Below are positions 36,038-45,398 of a DNA stretch of 50,658 nucleotides, piece by piece; positions within the stretch are counted from its first letter, which is position 1, and every line of letters begins with the position of its first letter. Source of the stretch: Corallochytrium limacisporum (taxonomy: Eukaryota; Opisthokonta); assembly GCA_002811645.1 (NCBI GenBank), contig PDIP01000054.1, positions 73,136 through 123,793 of the forward strand, written 5' to 3'. The position numbers and the translations under genes are program-made. Under the pieces are notes generated by a model. It did no database searches. It saw only the letters and a program-made list of their open reading frames with translations, and was not told the origin of the DNA.

Positions 36038-39000
36038 TTATCTGATCCCGTTGGTGTACCACTGGTACGTATCGTACCACTTAGTTCGACCATTGTCAAA
36101 TGCGTTCACAATCAAGTCTTGGACGTGCTTTGTCATCTGTTCCTCCGTCATGTTGCGGCCGAGGCGCTGGTCCAGCGTAGTGGCGACCTCAGTGTTCTTG
36201 TCAAAGCAAGGCAAAGTTGATTCGGTCTGCATGATGTGCACAAGTGCGAGCATCTTGTCCTTGTGTTTGCGGGCAGCGAGTAGCCCTTGCAGGATCAGCG
36301 CCTGGTAGTACTTGAACATGTCACTGTCTATGCCACCAAGAAGTTCCACCATCTCTGAGGTGAGTTTGAATGGGGCTGTTTCGAAGTTGAGATTGCGTGG
36401 GCTCTTGCCCAGCAAGAAACCGAAGTCAATGTGGATCATGTGGCCGTTTCGGTCCAGAAGGATGTTGCCATTGTGGCGGTCCTTTACCTGCAGAAGGTAC
36501 GTCACCAAAGAGTAAGCCGCCGCACTGCGTACAAAATTCGTCTGGGCCTCCATAAAGGGCTCAGTATTTGTCTCGCCAAACTCTTGGCAGAACCACTCGA
36601 GAAGGGTTTTGCCAGTTTGTGTCTTTAGGGAGTGCAGGGACATGGAATCCACAACGGTTTCGATCAGACCGGCATCCTTCGAGACAGACAGGACACGATA
36701 TGTGTTCAACCACAGTTTTACGTCCTCCTCGTGCCAAATGTTGGCCAACTGTTGGATAAGCTGTGAGGCAAATTGTTCCTGTCGCAGATCATCGCCCGTC
36801 TTCACAATCATTGACACCAGATCCCAACCGGGAAGGTCTCCATACGGACTGCTGCGACGGATCCGCTCTCGCCGTGCCTCGTGCTTGGACTTCAGCTCTG
36901 CGCCCGACGGATCGAGCAGGGCACACTGGTCGAGGATGGAGCGATTTTGACCGCACTCTTCCTCCAAACGCTTCCTCACATCGATTGCAGTAACAACTTT
37001 CGTATCACCGATGTCCGCATTCACCAACTCCACTGACTCCCGTGTATCACTGTTTGTGTTCGTGGTGCGCGCCTTGAGGGTAAGCATGCCTTCCTCAGAC
37101 TCGTAGCTAATGTCGTCCTCTCTAGCAGCCGATAGACCACCATCATCCTCTGCACCACTGTTCGCAGAGTCTCCGTTGTGCTCACCCAGTGCAGATGCTC
37201 GGGACGTGGGCACGGACAACGGAGAGGCCACGGCAGGCCGGTTGAGGTCGCCGAGGCTTCCCCGAAGGGGCGTTGCACCGCCAGCTGGACTCTCGTCGTG
37301 ACTCATGTCCCCGTCGGAATTACGCAGTGAACCGCCGGACAGAGATTGCCGGGAGGTGCTGGATCTCTCTTCGGGCAAATTGGTCTTAAAGTTGGTGGCA
37401 GGCATCACACCTTGGCGCTGACGCCGCAGCATGGCAGGCACACGCAGACGAGAACTGCTGGAAGTGGAAACAGCGCCATTGGCACCACCCAGACCCTCGA
37501 TGAAATCGCCAGAAATGCTTGCGGTTTCTGAGCCGTCCATGGACTCCCGGGATAGGCTCGAAAGCATCGAAGGCGAGCGGCTAAGAGAGTGCTCTGGCCG
37601 CTTGATGGGGCAAGGGTCGTGCAAACGATTATTGACCCACTGCACCTCCACAAACACCATAATCGGCACCCGGTCCTTGGAGTTGAGGATCAACGCCTCC
37701 CTCGAAGGGATGCGAAGGACGTGGTGATGGGACTGGCGGCCTGAAAAAATGGGCAGGTAGACGTTGGACGGCAGGGACAGGTTTAGCATTTTTAGATTCG
37801 CAATCAACTCCTGCTTGCGAGCTTCCCGTGTTGGAAACTTGACCAATTTGTAGCTAATGAACATAAGGGACCAGACGAAGCGTTCCTGGGCAAAGATAAA
37901 GTTCTCAATGGCAACCCGATCCCCACTCATTAAAATGGAATTGACGTAGAGATCAAGGGCTGCGTCACGACTGCTGTCCGTGTGTGGATCCGACTCTTTG
38001 CTGCCACTGGTCGGTATTTGAGACCGAGAGCGTTGGCGAACAGGTGATGTCAGAGTCATCTTGTCCCTACCCCTTCCCTCGTGCCGCGGCGAGCGCTCTG
38101 ATGCGGCGTGTTTGGCAAGCGGACTCGGTTCCTTATCAGGGGGACTGCCTTGCTGATGGATCAGCCCGGCCACTGACGGGGAAGACCGGGATTTGGGCAG
38201 GCTAGGACCACCATCAGACGGCTTGTCGGTTGCCGTGGGCACCGCGATTTTTTCGTCTGAGTTGTCTTTCTGGAGCGTACCTGTCGAAATTTGTGGTTGA
38301 TCACTACCACTGCTCATTTCGCGGGCCAGGGGATCGTCTACTAGGTTCTCTTTTGAAATCGGTCCTTTGCGGGATCTGATTGCAGGAGGGGTGTAGATTG
38401 TGCCACTTCCGAGGGTGCGTGCGCGTATGTGGAATCCACCTACTCCGCCGTTGACGCCACTGGGCGATCCGCGAAACGCCTTGCCTGAGCCGAGCAACAA
38501 GCCAATGCTCTGCAAGTGACCCATTGACCGCGGTAATGGCTCACCGGTTGCCACATTAATGGGAGGCAAGCTCTGGTTGCTCTTTACAAACCCGTCCTGT
38601 AGTGCTATCGGCTTGACCTTTGGAGACTGGCGCCGCTTCCATTGGTCAGTGCCCGTGCTCACCGCACGGGGCATGTTTCCTTGTAACTGAGCAGGTTTGG
38701 TCGGTGTGTCGAATGCAGAGGCAGGCTGCTGAGCGATCACCTTGCTCTCTTGTGTAGTCTGCCACATAGCCTGGTTTGTTGACTTAGCGCGCTTGTGAGA
38801 ATGAGTTCGCGGTAAAGTTAGATCCGCGATGCCGAGTACAGAAGAATTTATGCGTGTTCCTGCGTTGCTTCTATTGTCCCCAATGCTTGTGTGTAGATTA
38901 TGGACATCCTCAGGCCCTTCCTCGAGTACAGGCGAGGTTATCTGTACCATATCGCCCGTGCTTCCCTTGAGATTGCCCAGATAGTCAAACTGTGCGGCCG

Positions 39001-39466
39001 TATGCAAAATCCTGTCACGGAGCTGGGCCACCTGGGCCTTGCTGCTAATGGCCATGGGATCGCTGAGGTATGTGTCAAGCAGACATACTGTAAGGAAGGC
39101 AATTTCCCAACTGTACGCACATAGGCAAAGCAATGTGTTTTCTACCTCACTCACGCTGAACCGTGATGATCTAACCCGTTTGATGTAGATATGCACTAAT
39201 TGCGGCAAATAAAATGAAACCTCTTCGGCGGGATAGCGCAAGATTTTCTTGCACAACAGGATCTGAATCTTGCCCTCAGGATATCGTTCCAGATAATCGA
39301 TGGCCATGTGACAGTCGAACAACTCCGACAGCACTAAACGAACCAGGCCTGAAGTCTTTGCCTGTTCCTGGTATTCAGGTGTGTCGATCCGTGTGAGGTG
39401 GTCCATTACGTGGGCCCCAGAAGTGACCGGGAAAGATTTCTTTTTCGGTGACCCTTTCCGCAGCAT
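36038..39466 (-). CDS. PI4KB: Phosphatidylinositol 4-kinase beta (PIK1/PI4KB)
   Basis: 1142 residues from the first ATG, at 39466. It makes PI4P on Golgi membranes. A helical lipid-kinase-unique domain lies at about 38-155 (SELFDCHMAIDYLERYPEGKI region). A long Ser/Pro-rich linker (about 160-500) follows, with further low-complexity Ser-rich stretches between about 610 and 800. The kinase domain is at about 873-1142: SPYGDLPGWDLVSMIVKTGDD (quoted nearly whole) with the ATP-site Lys at about 889, the catalytic loop DRHNGN at 996 and IDFGF with Asp at about 1014. The C-terminus YDTYQWYTNGIR matches PI4KB. With gamma-adaptin and YKT6 it gives three Golgi traffic genes in one window, which may be chance. 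Confidence 0.95.
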   Translation of the reverse strand: MLRKGSPKKKSFPVTSGAHVMDHLTRIDTPEYQEQAKTSGLVRLVLSELFDCHMAIDYLERYPEGKIQILLCKKILRYPAEEVSFYLPQLVHIYIKRVRSSRFSVSEVENTLLCLCAYSWEIAFLTVCLLDTYLSDPMAISSKAQVAQLRDRILHTAAQFDYLGNLKGSTGDMVQITSPVLEEGPEDVHNLHTSIGDNRSNAGTRINSSVLGIADLTLPRTHSHKRAKSTNQAMWQTTQESKVIAQQPASAFDTPTKPAQLQGNMPRAVSTGTDQWKRRQSPKVKPIALQDGFVKSNQSLPPINVATGEPLPRSMGHLQSIGLLLGSGKAFRGSPSGVNGGVGGFHIRARTLGSGTIYTPPAIRSRKGPISKENLVDDPLAREMSSGSDQPQISTGTLQKDNSDEKIAVPTATDKPSDGGPSLPKSRSSPSVAGLIHQQGSPPDKEPSPLAKHAASERSPRHEGRGRDKMTLTSPVRQRSRSQIPTSGSKESDPHTDSSRDAALDLYVNSILMSGDRVAIENFIFAQERFVWSLMFISYKLVKFPTREARKQELIANLKMLNLSLPSNVYLPIFSGRQSHHHVLRIPSREALILNSKDRVPIMVFVEVQWVNNRLHDPCPIKRPEHSLSRSPSMLSSLSRESMDGSETASISGDFIEGLGGANGAVSTSSSSRLRVPAMLRRQRQGVMPATNFKTNLPEERSSTSRQSLSGGSLRNSDGDMSHDESPAGGATPLRGSLGDLNRPAVASPLSVPTSRASALGEHNGDSANSGAEDDGGLSAAREDDISYESEEGMLTLKARTTNTNSDTRESVELVNADIGDTKVVTAIDVRKRLEEECGQNRSILDQCALLDPSGAELKSKHEARRERIRRSSPYGDLPGWDLVSMIVKTGDDLRQEQFASQLIQQLANIWHEEDVKLWLNTYRVLSVSKDAGLIETVVDSMSLHSLKTQTGKTLLEWFCQEFGETNTEPFMEAQTNFVRSAAAYSLVTYLLQVKDRHNGNILLDRNGHMIHIDFGFLLGKSPRNLNFETAPFKLTSEMVELLGGIDSDMFKYYQALILQGLLAARKHKDKMLALVHIMQTESTLPCFDKNTEVATTLDQRLGRNMTEEQMTKHVQDLIVNAFDNGRTKWYDTYQWYTNGIR

Positions 39467-41661
39467 TCTTCCCGTGTCTAATGTCAAAAATGAACAGCTG
39501 CCCTCTATATATTACAAGAGTATAACCAATATGGCAATGTCAAACTGGGATTCATGACAACATGATGTATGGGATTTAGTGACCAACTAGAATTTACAAT
39601 TATTGCTCGCGCTAATTCACACACACGGTCTAGAACATAACCCGGTGCTCACTGTACTAACTTGAAATCTGATTGGTAGTCTGTGGCGGGTATTGGCAAT
39701 GAAATACCCTTTGGTTGCGCCGGAGGTTCAGGGTGGATAGGAACCCCTGCCACATTAGTGTATAGGGAACTCACTGAGAATTTCAATAGAGAACCGGTGC
39801 CGAGGCGACGTTTTGCCTTTCATACTCAACACATAGCTCGTATGCTAGAGGTTTACCGTGTTCAAGCTTCGACCAGCCCTGTGACCCACTCTAGAGTGTC
39901 TGCGTGACCGAGTAGTTGTGCAGAAGGTAACTTGCATTGTTTGCTTTGGAACCCGAAAGGGCTGGTAGCGCAGCACACCCAATCACCTCTGTCCTCCCTC
40001 GCCAGCCACTCCCGAAAGCAAGCCACTGGTGCCTGGCACTTCGTCGCATCTCAATGAGTAATTGCCCCGGCATTTACGGCTCGGGCCACAGCTGAGATCA
40101 GAGTTCGTATTCGGTGTGCTTCCGAACTATTTCGTCCAAGTCAATGTATCGTAATTTGGTAGTAAATATATGATTCGTTTTCAGAAGAAACCAGATGAAA
40201 TTTCCCTTCCGCAGCTGTATATCACGAGATTCTGTTGAGCTACGCGAGGGCATGGTACGCTGTATTCCGCCCAGCACGGGTACACACAACTGGCCTTGGA
40301 CTCAAAATCTGCGGGGCTTTCATTGAAGGACATACTCGGCGAAGAGCGTAGCACGATACCACCGGTGGTATCTGCAATTGCGGGCAAGGGGCGTAAAATC
40401 ACGTTCTTCGCTTGGTAAGTGCATTGACACACCCACCATCACGGATATAACGCTGCTCGCGCTTTACCCCACCCCAGTGCAATGGGAATCTCTCAGAGTG
40501 GCCCATGTGAAAAAGCCAATATTCTCTGAATCTCCGCTCTTACAAGTTGCAGCCCACAGGTCGCAACGGATTTGTATATACTGCCGCCCGGCGCCGGGCG
40601 AGTGGTTCCGGTACGCAACTAACGGTGAGGCAAGAGGATCCCCTATGGAGAGAGTAGTGGTCCATAGATTCTGTGCTCGCACTAGACGAGTACATTCATA
40701 TTGGCCTCTCTCTGGGTAGCACGTCCTGGGTGATAGTGATCATCTTCGCCTGCACCCCCGTCCCAAAACACAAAGCCATCTATATATCGTACACGGCAGA
40801 CAAGTAATAGGGCGAGTGTATTACCGGTTCTATGCCGTTTTGCCGCAGTAATTCATATTGAAAGTACGTCTGGGTTTCCTTCCGGTCTACCACCCGCTAC
40901 CAGTTCCCCACAGCCGGCCGGGTCCTTACGAAATGCGGCAACCAGGCCACAGAAACGGATCCACTCAGTTCGGCTGCAAATATCCCGCCCCCCCCCCCGC
41001 CCCCCCTTCCCCTTCACCCTTTAGGTCTGCGCTACAGTTCGTTGTGTTTGGCGATGGCGATGTGAGTCACGAACAGTACCGCACCCAACCTAGCTACCCA
41101 CCTTTGGTGGGAGCGAAGAAGCGGGCGGTGCCGGGAAATCAGGGGCCTATTTACTACAAAACATTGCCTGCCAAAGCAAAAACGACTATTTCTCACCGTC
41201 GGTGTCCTGCACCGCTCAATCCGTGCATTCCTCGTTTGAATTTCTTGTTTCCCCCGAAGCAGTCTGGTGTGTGGCAATAGTCAAACCAGTTTAGCGGGAA
41301 CGGCAATGAGAACCGGGGTTATGCGGGCCGGTACTGAGTGTGCTGCGCACTTCCACTTAGTGGACACAAAGAATTACAATTTTTCCATACATTCTGTACC
41401 ATTGGTGTCGTTTCTTGGACCAACAGGAACTGGAAGATGGGATCCCTACGCGGACACCACGGGCAACAGGGACTTCGGCCACTTGTGCGCAGGTCAAGGG
41501 GGGCGGCTTAGGGGACAACTGCCAACTTCTTGTCTGACAGTTAGCGGGCCTATATGGCACATCTTTGTGTCCTGCCGTAGCCATCCCATTGGCCACCCGG
41601 AGTCATCAACGGAAAGTAACCTAAGCCAAGGTGTTTCAGGAAAAGAGGATCCCTTGAGTAA
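39467..41661. other. Long non-coding stretch at the start of the accessory half
   Basis: 2.2 kb with no supported gene. Composition is more balanced than the spacers to the left. A C-rich run lies at about 40984-41006. ORFs are short and unrecognised. Confidence 0.5.
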
Positions 41662-41781
41662 ATGGAAGAATATCAGGAACGGGGTCAATGCTTGCAGAGA
41701 TCGAAACGTAAGAAACTTTCGAGAGGTGTGCCAATACCATGTTCAACTAATGTCCCGGCACAACAGAAGCATCGGACGACG

Positions 41782-42135
41782 ATGGAGGCTCCTCAGCTGC
41801 CAGGAGTAGTCAACAGCGATGTGGAGGACACCACCGCCCTGCCGGGCGAGACTTGCATCCGAGATGACGATGGTGAGACCTCGAGAAAACATCTTCGATA
41901 CTACAACCTCGGGCCCGACGGAATGATTCAAACAGCCTCTCACGAAGCTCTGCGTGATGGTGACCTTTTGGAGTTTGATGATGCATGCCGAGCCAATGTT
42001 GAAAAGCAACTATCCTTCCACTTACTTGAGCAGGTCGAACTCAAGCAAAAGCATGCCAGAGCCGAGGAAGAGCTGGATCTCTAATATCTTGAAGCCCTCC
42101 TCGCGTTGGACACACACCGCGCCCGGTTGGAATGA
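41782..42135 (+). pseudogene. Small coiled-coil ORF interrupted by one in-frame TAA
   Basis: An open frame (ATG at 41662 or 41782) ends at a TAA at 42082-42084 after a Leu/Glu-rich helix (EKQLSFHLLEQVELKQKHA, then AEEELDL). Straight after that stop the same frame reads YLEALLALDTHRARLE before a TGA at 42133. The helix pattern continues across the stop, which suggests a nonsense mutation, a sequencing error, or readthrough. I do not recognise a family. The first 100 codons from 41782 would encode an acidic protein of unknown function. It lies 400 bases before the dehalogenase gene. Confidence 0.35.
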
Positions 42136-42284
42136 ATACTTAAGGATCGTCAGTGAGCGTCATACCAAGAAAAAGCCTTGGGCAACAGAGCCAACAAGTG
42201 GTACTATGCAATATTAGGCTCGCATGTGCCCATAGGATCCAGTTGTGCGCAAAACACATTTCCGTTCCTCCCTCCACTCACCCG

Positions 42285-42301
42285 CCCCCCCCCCCGGGGG
42301 G
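42285..42301. repeat. C11G6 palindromic run
   Basis: Eleven C directly followed by six G, then more G-rich sequence. It is the only one in the right-hand part of the window. Confidence 0.9.
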
Positions 42302-42531
42302 CGGGGGCGGGGTCGCTTTGTTTGTTGCGTAACATGTTTGGTACGTCTGATAGAGTGTGTGGGGCAATACTCAGCCAGGACTCCCCTCAAATTCTCCCCG
42401 TGGATTGCAGTGGCAAGGGAACTGGTGGCCGCAGCTATATGTGGTAAAGGGTAAATACCACAAACGAGAGAAACCAGAATCACAAGGCACAATCGATGTG
42501 GTGCTCCATTTGAAATGGGAAAAGTTCCGAG

Positions 42532-43218
42532 ATGACAAGGCCCGTGCTTCTCTTCGATGTCTACGGCACGTTGATTAATACTCATGGCTTGCTCACAACT
42601 CTACAGTCATGGTTGGGTGAAGAGGCGGGAAAATCTTTCTCATTGGCCATGCGACGGTATCAGCTAGAGTATAGCTGGCGCAGATCGTTAATGGGTCGGT
42701 ACGAGGACTTTCCAAAAGTGACAAAACACGCAATACTTCACGCCAACAATGAATTACAAGCGGGTCTGTCAACAGATCAGATTCAGCAGCTTGTCGCTGG
42801 CTACGCCACCTTGCCAGCATTTGAAGATTCCTTAGGAGGTCTGAAAATGATAACAGATGCAGGTTTCCAATGCTACGCCTTTTCCAATGGAACCCAAGCA
42901 GCACTGGAGAAAATCCTGTCCCACGCCAACGTTCGGCAGTATCTCATCGATGTCATCTCATGTGACGAGATCAAACGGTACAAACCTGATCCTGTGACCT
43001 ATCAGCATGCATGTAGGCGGGTGGGCATGAAAATGTCGCAGACTTGGCTGATCAGCTGTAATAATTTTGACGTACTTGGGGCCATGAACTCAGGACTAAG
43101 TAGCGCGTGGATCCGACGCGACCCAAGTGCGGTGATGGATCCATGGGACATGGAACCAACTTACACCGCACGGGACCTGAGAGATTTCGCCAACCATTTG
43201 ATCTCAGATCATCAATAA
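42532..43218 (+). CDS. Type II (S)-2-haloacid dehalogenase (HAD superfamily)
   Basis: 228 residues. The family hydrolyses 2-haloalkanoic acids to hydroxy acids through an aspartyl ester. The nucleophile Asp9 is in LLFDVYGTL. Arg41/42 is in MRRYQLEYSWRRSLMGRYEDF (part quoted), Ser118-Asn119 in AFSNG, Lys151 and Tyr157 in KPDPVTY, and Ser175, Asn177 and Asp180 in SCNNFDVLGA. These positions correspond almost one-to-one with the classical bacterial enzyme, so it should be catalytically intact. The ATG at 42532 gives a normal N-terminus. The family is mostly bacterial but also occurs in fungi, so horizontal transfer is possible. The true substrate in a eukaryote is unknown. The kinase gene follows 297 bases downstream on the same strand. 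Confidence 0.88.
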   Translation: MTRPVLLFDVYGTLINTHGLLTTLQSWLGEEAGKSFSLAMRRYQLEYSWRRSLMGRYEDFPKVTKHAILHANNELQAGLSTDQIQQLVAGYATLPAFEDSLGGLKMITDAGFQCYAFSNGTQAALEKILSHANVRQYLIDVISCDEIKRYKPDPVTYQHACRRVGMKMSQTWLISCNNFDVLGAMNSGLSSAWIRRDPSAVMDPWDMEPTYTARDLRDFANHLISDHQ

Positions 43219-43420
43219 TTTAAGAAATGTATAAACACATTTTATCAACAGTGCGGATACTGCATATATATCGTTTGCGGGATTTCTCTAAGCAATGAGG
43301 CCTTATCCGTCCCAACGCGCACAGTTTGCCTCCCGCTCTAGATCGACTGAAGCACGTACGGAAGGGGCTATCGCTATCCGTACGAGCTGAAAGCGTAACT
43401 TGGGGAGCACGTGCCACTGG

Positions 43421-43430
43421 GGTATTTAAG
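43421..43430 (+). promoter_or_regulatory. GGTATTTAAG box upstream of the kinase gene
   Basis: Identical 10-mer to those before the two cysteine-rich genes. It lies 95 bases before the ATG at 43516 and contains a TATA-like TATTTAA. Confidence 0.5.
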
Positions 43431-43515
43431 AAGAAGTGATAAAGAAGGCTCTTTTTGCGAATAAAGTCACAATCGACCTGATCTGAATTATCATGAACCG
43501 AGTACACGTGAGAGA

Positions 43516-44811
43516 ATGGATTGGTCACGGGTCGATGTTCATTCCCTAGTGGAGAAAGTGGCGAAGATATTGGACCCACAAGCTACCGATAACTCTCTGT
43601 CTTCGCAGTTAACCGCGTCAGACCCAGCGAAACATGGGTCGCATTCACTGTCTTATACTCTTCATTTAACATATAGTACAAAACGTGGCCAAAAAATTAC
43701 CTACGATCTCTTCGGAAAGTATACGGACAGCAGGGAGCTCTTTTCCCAGGTGGCAAGCGTTGTGGACAATGAGTATGCACGCGTGCGGATTGAAAGAGCT
43801 CTCAAGTCATACTTGAATGAGGTCAGATTCTTGAATTTTTTACTGCACGGTACTCCACAGACAAGTGATGTGCTTCCTAAAGTAATCGATGTAACAGACC
43901 CGGACGAAATAACTACCGAACACCCGAGCTATGTCTCAATCCTCGAATACTATGATCCAAAACGGTTCAGTCACAAACTGGTACTCAATGAGATGGACGT
44001 GAAGAGATGTTGTAAAGCTCTGTCACAAATGCATGCAATTGATTTCAGTGCTGAGGTAGACCACGGAGAGGAATCACTCTGGCATCGCAGTACCTATTGG
44101 TCCCTCGACAAGAGGCGAATGGAATGTGAGAACTTGGCCACAGAATGGACGGACTTTGTGAACAGGAACAGCGAGAATTTGTCGGAGGTGTCCACAAAGA
44201 CAGAGTTGCTGTCCCTAGGCCAATGGGTATATGCTAATGCAGGTGCCTGGGACGCAGAGATCAACGAACGTATCGTTTCAGGACCAAAATGGCGGACCAG
44301 TGGCCATGTCCACGGGGACTTCAAGACTGCCAATTTGCTTTGGGGAACAGCTGCTGGTGATGATGCCAGCTTGCCGCGAATCATTGATTTCCAATGGACG
44401 GGTCGTGGACTCGTGGCCCAAGACCTTATGCATATGATGTTTACCTCTGCAGAGGTGGATCTGCTGGAGGAGGACGGTTTGGATATAGCTTTGACGGAGT
44501 ACATGCGCTCGACTCTAGAATCATCCTGCATAGATGATCAGAGCCTTGGTCAACTTAGAAATGACTTCCAACTGGTGTTCTTAGACTATTTCCGTTACCT
44601 CATATCATCCAATGCTTGGCGAGGACTGACTCCGGCCGTTACTGGCTCCAACACAAACAAGATCAATCTGGGCATCCATAAACGCTCCTGGGCACATCTC
44701 CGCCGAACGATTCAATATGCGTGCACACTTTGGCGGTGTCGAACGACACATGCTAATTTACGCAACACAGAGGCTCCACTAAACTCTCATGGGGAAGATT
44801 GGAAGAGATGA
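43516..44811 (+). CDS. CHK/EcK-like small-molecule kinase (APH fold)
   Basis: 431 residues with an aminoglycoside-phosphotransferase-like kinase fold. A candidate ATP-site Lys is in YDLFGKYTD. A Glu-bearing helix follows in SYLNEVRFLNFLL. The catalytic loop is VHGDFKTANLLWG with His266 and Asp268, and the metal-binding IIDFQWTGRGLVAQDLMHMM has Asp291. This pattern is that of the ecdysteroid/choline-like kinase (CHK) group, which phosphorylates small hydroxylated molecules. The substrate cannot be told. Neighbours (dehalogenase, small membrane protein) could suggest metabolism of a foreign or secondary compound, but that is guesswork. The ATG at 43516 is used. It converges with the next gene at 77 bases. 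Confidence 0.82.
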   Translation: MDWSRVDVHSLVEKVAKILDPQATDNSLSSQLTASDPAKHGSHSLSYTLHLTYSTKRGQKITYDLFGKYTDSRELFSQVASVVDNEYARVRIERALKSYLNEVRFLNFLLHGTPQTSDVLPKVIDVTDPDEITTEHPSYVSILEYYDPKRFSHKLVLNEMDVKRCCKALSQMHAIDFSAEVDHGEESLWHRSTYWSLDKRRMECENLATEWTDFVNRNSENLSEVSTKTELLSLGQWVYANAGAWDAEINERIVSGPKWRTSGHVHGDFKTANLLWGTAAGDDASLPRIIDFQWTGRGLVAQDLMHMMFTSAEVDLLEEDGLDIALTEYMRSTLESSCIDDQSLGQLRNDFQLVFLDYFRYLISSNAWRGLTPAVTGSNTNKINLGIHKRSWAHLRRTIQYACTLWRCRTTHANLRNTEAPLNSHGEDWKR

Positions 44812-44888
44812 AAGAAAGAGGTCAGGAAATGAACAAATAGAGACAAACTCGAAGTGAATTGCACAGAATTTATGGCTGTAGAACATAT

Positions 44889-45398
44889 TCACATATGCCT
44901 CGGCCATGATCTTCTTAAATGCTTCTTCGGTGGTATGTCCAAATATTTTTCGTACTCCGGAAAGTTGAGCAAGTCCAACTGACCGGGACTGCGGTGGTCA
45001 GAGGTCGGAAGGAGGTAGGCAATCACGCCAGTAATCGCGGCACTGACCAGAAAATAGAACTGACCAATGTAACCTAAGTCACTCATTGCACCCCCGAGCC
45101 AGTTGGAGAGAATCATGACACAGGCACCACCATTGCTAACTATGCCGACATATATTGTTTGTGTGGGTCTGACACCACTGCGAACATCTCCTAGACCCTT
45201 GTAGTATCCCACACACAAAGCCAAGTATGCCACACCAAGTAGCTTGGTAAAAATGCTCGGTTCCGGCAATCCTAAGATTGAGTGCACGAACGCAGGCAGC
45301 GGCAGAATGAGAGGAATACTCCACGCCACCATGGTGGCCACGATTTTTACCTGCAGGACATCTTCAAGAGAAACTCCCGAAGAATACTGATCAGACAT
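44889..45398 (-). CDS. Small four-segment membrane protein, unknown
   Basis: 169 residues with four hydrophobic segments (about 18-42, 52-70, 82-103, 112-132) and a short polar C-terminal tail ending in basic residues (KKHLRRSWPRHM). The start MSDQYSSGVSLEDVL is from the ATG at 45398. The layout of four helices with a Gly/Tyr-rich second helix (GVAYLALCVGYYKGL) resembles small bacterial-type membrane proteins of unknown function, but I do not recognise the family. Its tight convergence with the kinase gene is the only contextual hint. Confidence 0.7.
   Translation of the reverse strand: MSDQYSSGVSLEDVLQVKIVATMVAWSIPLILPLPAFVHSILGLPEPSIFTKLLGVAYLALCVGYYKGLGDVRSGVRPTQTIYVGIVSNGGACVMILSNWLGGAMSDLGYIGQFYFLVSAAITGVIAYLLPTSDHRSPGQLDLLNFPEYEKYLDIPPKKHLRRSWPRHM

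Noticed and set aside
41267-41809. 180-codon ORF before the coiled-coil ORF
   Set aside because: Starts and composition look random, it overlaps the better frame at 41662, and no motif is recognised.
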